A stretch of 64,000 nt of DNA from an uncultured Afifella sp. (GTDB lineage Bacteria; Pseudomonadota; Alphaproteobacteria; Rhizobiales; Afifellaceae). Of this stretch, positions 61,714 through 64,000 are shown in pieces (the stretch's first letter is position 1; the number at the start of each line of letters is the position of its first letter). The stretch lies in NCBI GenBank assembly GCA_947259045.1, contig CAMYKZ010000017.1:1-64000 (forward strand), read 5' to 3'. A model generated the notes under the pieces. It had not been told where the DNA came from. It ran no database searches and saw nothing but the letters and a program-made list of their open reading frames with translations. The position numbers and the translations under genes are program-made.

Positions 61714-62418
61714 ATGAACCAGCAGAAATTGGCCGTTCGAGCAAAAGGCAAGCAGCGCATTCTGAAGGTGTCCCTGCACGATCACGTCGTTGACGCGCTT
61801 CGTGAGATGATCGTCACCGGTGAGCTTAAGGCGGGCGAGAGGATTGTCGAACAGGAACTCAGCGAAACGCTCGGAGTTTCGCGAACACCAATTCGCGAGG
61901 CTATCAAAACACTGACGATTGACGGATTGGTTGATAGCCCTGTCCACCTCGGTGCCCACGTCAAACCTCTCGAGCCGCAAGAAGTAAAAGAACTGTTTGA
62001 AGTCATTGCTGTCATTGAAGCGCTCGCAGCGGAATGCGTTGCCGGGAAGGTAACGGACAGTGAACTCAAAAAACTGCAAACCAAGCACATTCGAATGCAA
62101 GGATATTTCGATGGCGACGACCGAGGCGCCTACTTCAGGCTGAATTCGGAAATCCATAGGACGATTGTCGAGCTATCAGAAAACAAAGTCATATTTGATA
62201 CACATAAACGGCTCATGCTGAGAGCCAGCCGAGGGCGCTATATGGCGATTTTGGATGATGCGCGTTGGCAAGAAGCCATGAATGAACACGAAGTCCTGAT
62301 GGAAGCGTTCCGAAATCGCGACCCCGACACCGCTTTCAAAGTGTGGCGCAATCACCTGATGCAAACCGGACAAGCCGTCCTGAGCGCACTGAAATACGCC
62401 GACAACGGACCGGATTAG
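61714..62418 (+). CDS. GntR-family regulator, FCD subfamily, second (234 aa)
   Basis: Winged helix: VVDALREMIVTGELKAGERI, the recognition helix in LSETLGVSRTPIREAIKTLT, and LVDSPVHLGAHVKPL. FCD domain: VKELFEVIAVIEALAAECVA, FRLNSEIHRTIVELSENKVI and ARWQEAMNEHEVLMEAFRNR. This is a closer match to the textbook family signature (RTPIREA) than the first regulator (RMRVRQA). Divergent from the racemase-hydratase operon, which is its likely target. Confidence 0.93.
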   Translation: MNQQKLAVRAKGKQRILKVSLHDHVVDALREMIVTGELKAGERIVEQELSETLGVSRTPIREAIKTLTIDGLVDSPVHLGAHVKPLEPQEVKELFEVIAVIEALAAECVAGKVTDSELKKLQTKHIRMQGYFDGDDRGAYFRLNSEIHRTIVELSENKVIFDTHKRLMLRASRGRYMAILDDARWQEAMNEHEVLMEAFRNRDPDTAFKVWRNHLMQTGQAVLSALKYADNGPD

Positions 62419-62561
62419 TGGCGATTTTCGCGCGGACCCCCGACCCGCGCAATGTTTGGTAGACTTCACCGGTTATGGAGTTTGTCAGGGCAACCAGATC
62501 TTGTATAAAATCCGCCAGGCCGATGTGGCGACTGCGGTTTTGCATACCGGAAGGAAATATC

Positions 62562-64000
62562 ATGACAGAACGGGTGACGCGGTTTGGGCTGCAGGTAGAT
62601 CGGCTATTGGCCGATTTCATTGACGATCAGGCGCTTTCAGGCACCGGCGTCACACCGGACACATTCTGGAAGGGCATGGCCGCCCTTGTCCACGAACTGG
62701 GGCCAAAGAACCGCGCCCTGCTGGACCGGCGTGAAGTGCTGCAGGCAAAGCTTGATACATGGCACGAACAGCGCCTCGGCCAACCCCATGATCACGAGGC
62801 CTACAAAGCCTTTCTGTACGAGATCGGCTACCTGCTTCCCGAGGGCGATGATTTCAGCATCGATACCGCGAATGTCGACCCCGAAATCGCCAAGGTTCCC
62901 GGTCCGCAGCTTGTGGTGCCGATCACAAATGCCCGCTATTCACTGAACGCCGCCAACGCCCGCTGGGGCAGCCTTTATGACGGGCTCTACGGCACTGACG
63001 CGATGGGCAGCCCACCGCCGGCGGGTGGCTTTGACCGCGGCCGCGGCGCCCGGGTTGTGGCGCGGGCCCGGGTGTTTCTGGACGAGGCGTTTCCGATTCA
63101 GGGCGCCAGCCATGTCGATATCCGCCGCTATCATGTCAAGAATGGCGCGTTAATGGCCAACGATCTGCCGCTTGCGGAGCCGGACAAATTCGTCGGCTTC
63201 AGCGGTAATGCGATGGCACCGGACGCTGTGGTGTTGCGCAATCATGGCCTGCATGTTGAAATGGTCTTTGACCGCGTCCATCCGATTGGCTGCCGGGATC
63301 AGGCGGCGATGGCTGATGTCCGTCTTGAGAGCGCCATCACTGCGATCATGGACTGCGAGGACTCGGTTGCCTGTGTCGATGCCGAGGACAAGGTCCAGGC
63401 CTATGCCAACTGGCTGGGCCTGATGCAGGGCACGCTGACCGCCGACATTCATAAGGGCGGACGCAGATCTACCCGCACGCTCGCGAGTGACCGGGTCTAT
63501 ACCGCGCCCGGCGGTGGCGAACTGGTCCTGAAGGGCCGCGCGCTGATGTGGGTGCGCAATGTCGGGCACTTGATGACCAATCCCGCCATACTGGATGAGG
63601 ACGGCAATGAAGCCCACGAGGGTTTGATCGACGCGCTTTGCACCACTGCGATTGCAATCCACGACCTGAAGAAAACCGAAGGCGCCCACAATTCGGTCAC
63701 AGGTTCGGTCTATGTCGTCAAACCCAAAATGCACGGCCCCGAAGAAGTCGCTTTTGCCGATGAGATTTTCACCCGTGTCGAGGCCATCCTTGGTCTGCCG
63801 AAATACACCGTCAAACTGGGTCTGATGGACGAAGAACGACGTACCAGTGCCAACCTCAAGGAATGCATTCGCGCTGCGCGCCACCGGGTGGCGTTCATCA
63901 ACACCGGATTTCTGGACCGTACCGGCGACGAGATCCATACCTCGATGGCGGCGGGCCCGTTCAGCCGCAAGGATTTTATCAAGCGCAAGTCCTGGATCGG
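62562..64000 (+). CDS. glcB: Malate synthase G, N-terminal two thirds (cut by window edge)
   Basis: Condenses glyoxylate and acetyl-CoA to malate. GGAAGG precedes ATG 62562. The visible 479 residues match isoform G: the start TRFGLQVDRLLADFIDDQAL, ITNARYSLNAANARWGSLYD, GASHVDIRRYHVKNG, ITAIMDCEDSVACVDAEDKV, KGRALMWVRNVGHLMTNPAI (glyoxylate-binding Arg) and VKLGLMDEERRTSANLKECI. The catalytic Asp lies beyond the window. Full length should be about 720. Glyoxylate can come from purine or hydantoin-type breakdown, so this fits the neighbouring catabolic genes, though it is also a common stand-alone gene. Confidence 0.96.
   Translation, partial: MTERVTRFGLQVDRLLADFIDDQALSGTGVTPDTFWKGMAALVHELGPKNRALLDRREVLQAKLDTWHEQRLGQPHDHEAYKAFLYEIGYLLPEGDDFSIDTANVDPEIAKVPGPQLVVPITNARYSLNAANARWGSLYDGLYGTDAMGSPPPAGGFDRGRGARVVARARVFLDEAFPIQGASHVDIRRYHVKNGALMANDLPLAEPDKFVGFSGNAMAPDAVVLRNHGLHVEMVFDRVHPIGCRDQAAMADVRLESAITAIMDCEDSVACVDAEDKVQAYANWLGLMQGTLTADIHKGGRRSTRTLASDRVYTAPGGGELVLKGRALMWVRNVGHLMTNPAILDEDGNEAHEGLIDALCTTAIAIHDLKKTEGAHNSVTGSVYVVKPKMHGPEEVAFADEIFTRVEAILGLPKYTVKLGLMDEERRTSANLKECIRAARHRVAFINTGFLDRTGDEIHTSMAAGPFSRKDFIKRKSWI

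Noticed and set aside
1-64000. CRISPR arrays, insertion sequences, integrases or prophage
   Set aside because: No regularly spaced repeats, transposase or recombinase motifs were seen on either strand.

Overview
The window looks like chromosome of an alphaproteobacterium, most likely of the order Hyphomicrobiales (Rhizobiales). The evidence is a small signal-recognition-particle RNA gene next to dnaX, the run rpmH-rnpA-yidC-engB-argB-HAD nucleotidase, TRAP and LIV-type transporters, a DUF1127 protein, and a cyclic beta-1,2-glucan synthase of about 2820 residues. GC content is high by eye, apart from an A/T-richer stretch after a tRNA-Arg gene. The genus cannot be read from the sequence.

Layout. 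1-1.5 kb: 5' part of dnaX, a broken HAD hydrolase gene and the SRP RNA gene, all on the minus strand. 1.6-12 kb: unrelated chromosomal genes, including a HI0933-type flavoprotein, a frameshifted universal stress gene, an EamA exporter, an MFS exporter, a cupin-ArsR-AHSA1 operon behind a strong promoter with an overlapping inverted repeat, and a flavin monooxygenase with an NTF2-like N-terminus. 11.9-19.9 kb: five or six co-directional genes for exported proteins of unknown function (a VWA protein, a near-duplicate of its C-terminal domain as a stand-alone gene, a 968-residue helical protein, a 497-residue protein and a Cys-rich small protein). This is the best candidate here for an undescribed system. 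19.9-23 kb: dctP-dctQ-dctM TRAP transporter. 23.2-30.2 kb: housekeeping block (HAD nucleotidase, pyrE, pyrC, argB, engB, yidC, rnpA, rpmH). 30.5-33.6 kb: DUF547, VTT membrane protein and a MerA/Lpd-like disulfide oxidoreductase. 33.7-38.7 kb: two tandem TPR-sulfotransferases, the second overlapping a histidine kinase gene.

At 38.83 kb an intact tRNA-Arg(ACG) marks the start of an accessory-looking region: a ParB-like small protein, a DksA-like zinc finger protein, a decayed fragment, an orphan LivG-like ATPase, a protein built from two copies of one domain, DUF1127, a tandem-USP gene overlapping a giant ndvB/chvB-type gene, and a broken groEL-like fragment. No integrase or transposase is visible, so the far end of any island is unknown.

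53.5-62.4 kb is a catabolic/transport locus: an FCD regulator divergent from a LIV-type ABC operon (substrate-binding protein, livH, a frameshifted livM, livG, livF) that ends in an Asp/Glu-hydantoin racemase. An opposing operon follows (second racemase, a tiny ORF, a hydratase-family gene) with its own divergent FCD regulator. The window ends inside malate synthase G (glcB).

A recurrent oddity is that four otherwise recognisable genes (HAD hydrolase, USP, livM, groEL-like) are broken by out-of-frame internal losses or truncation. This is either real gene decay or assembly error; checking raw reads would decide.
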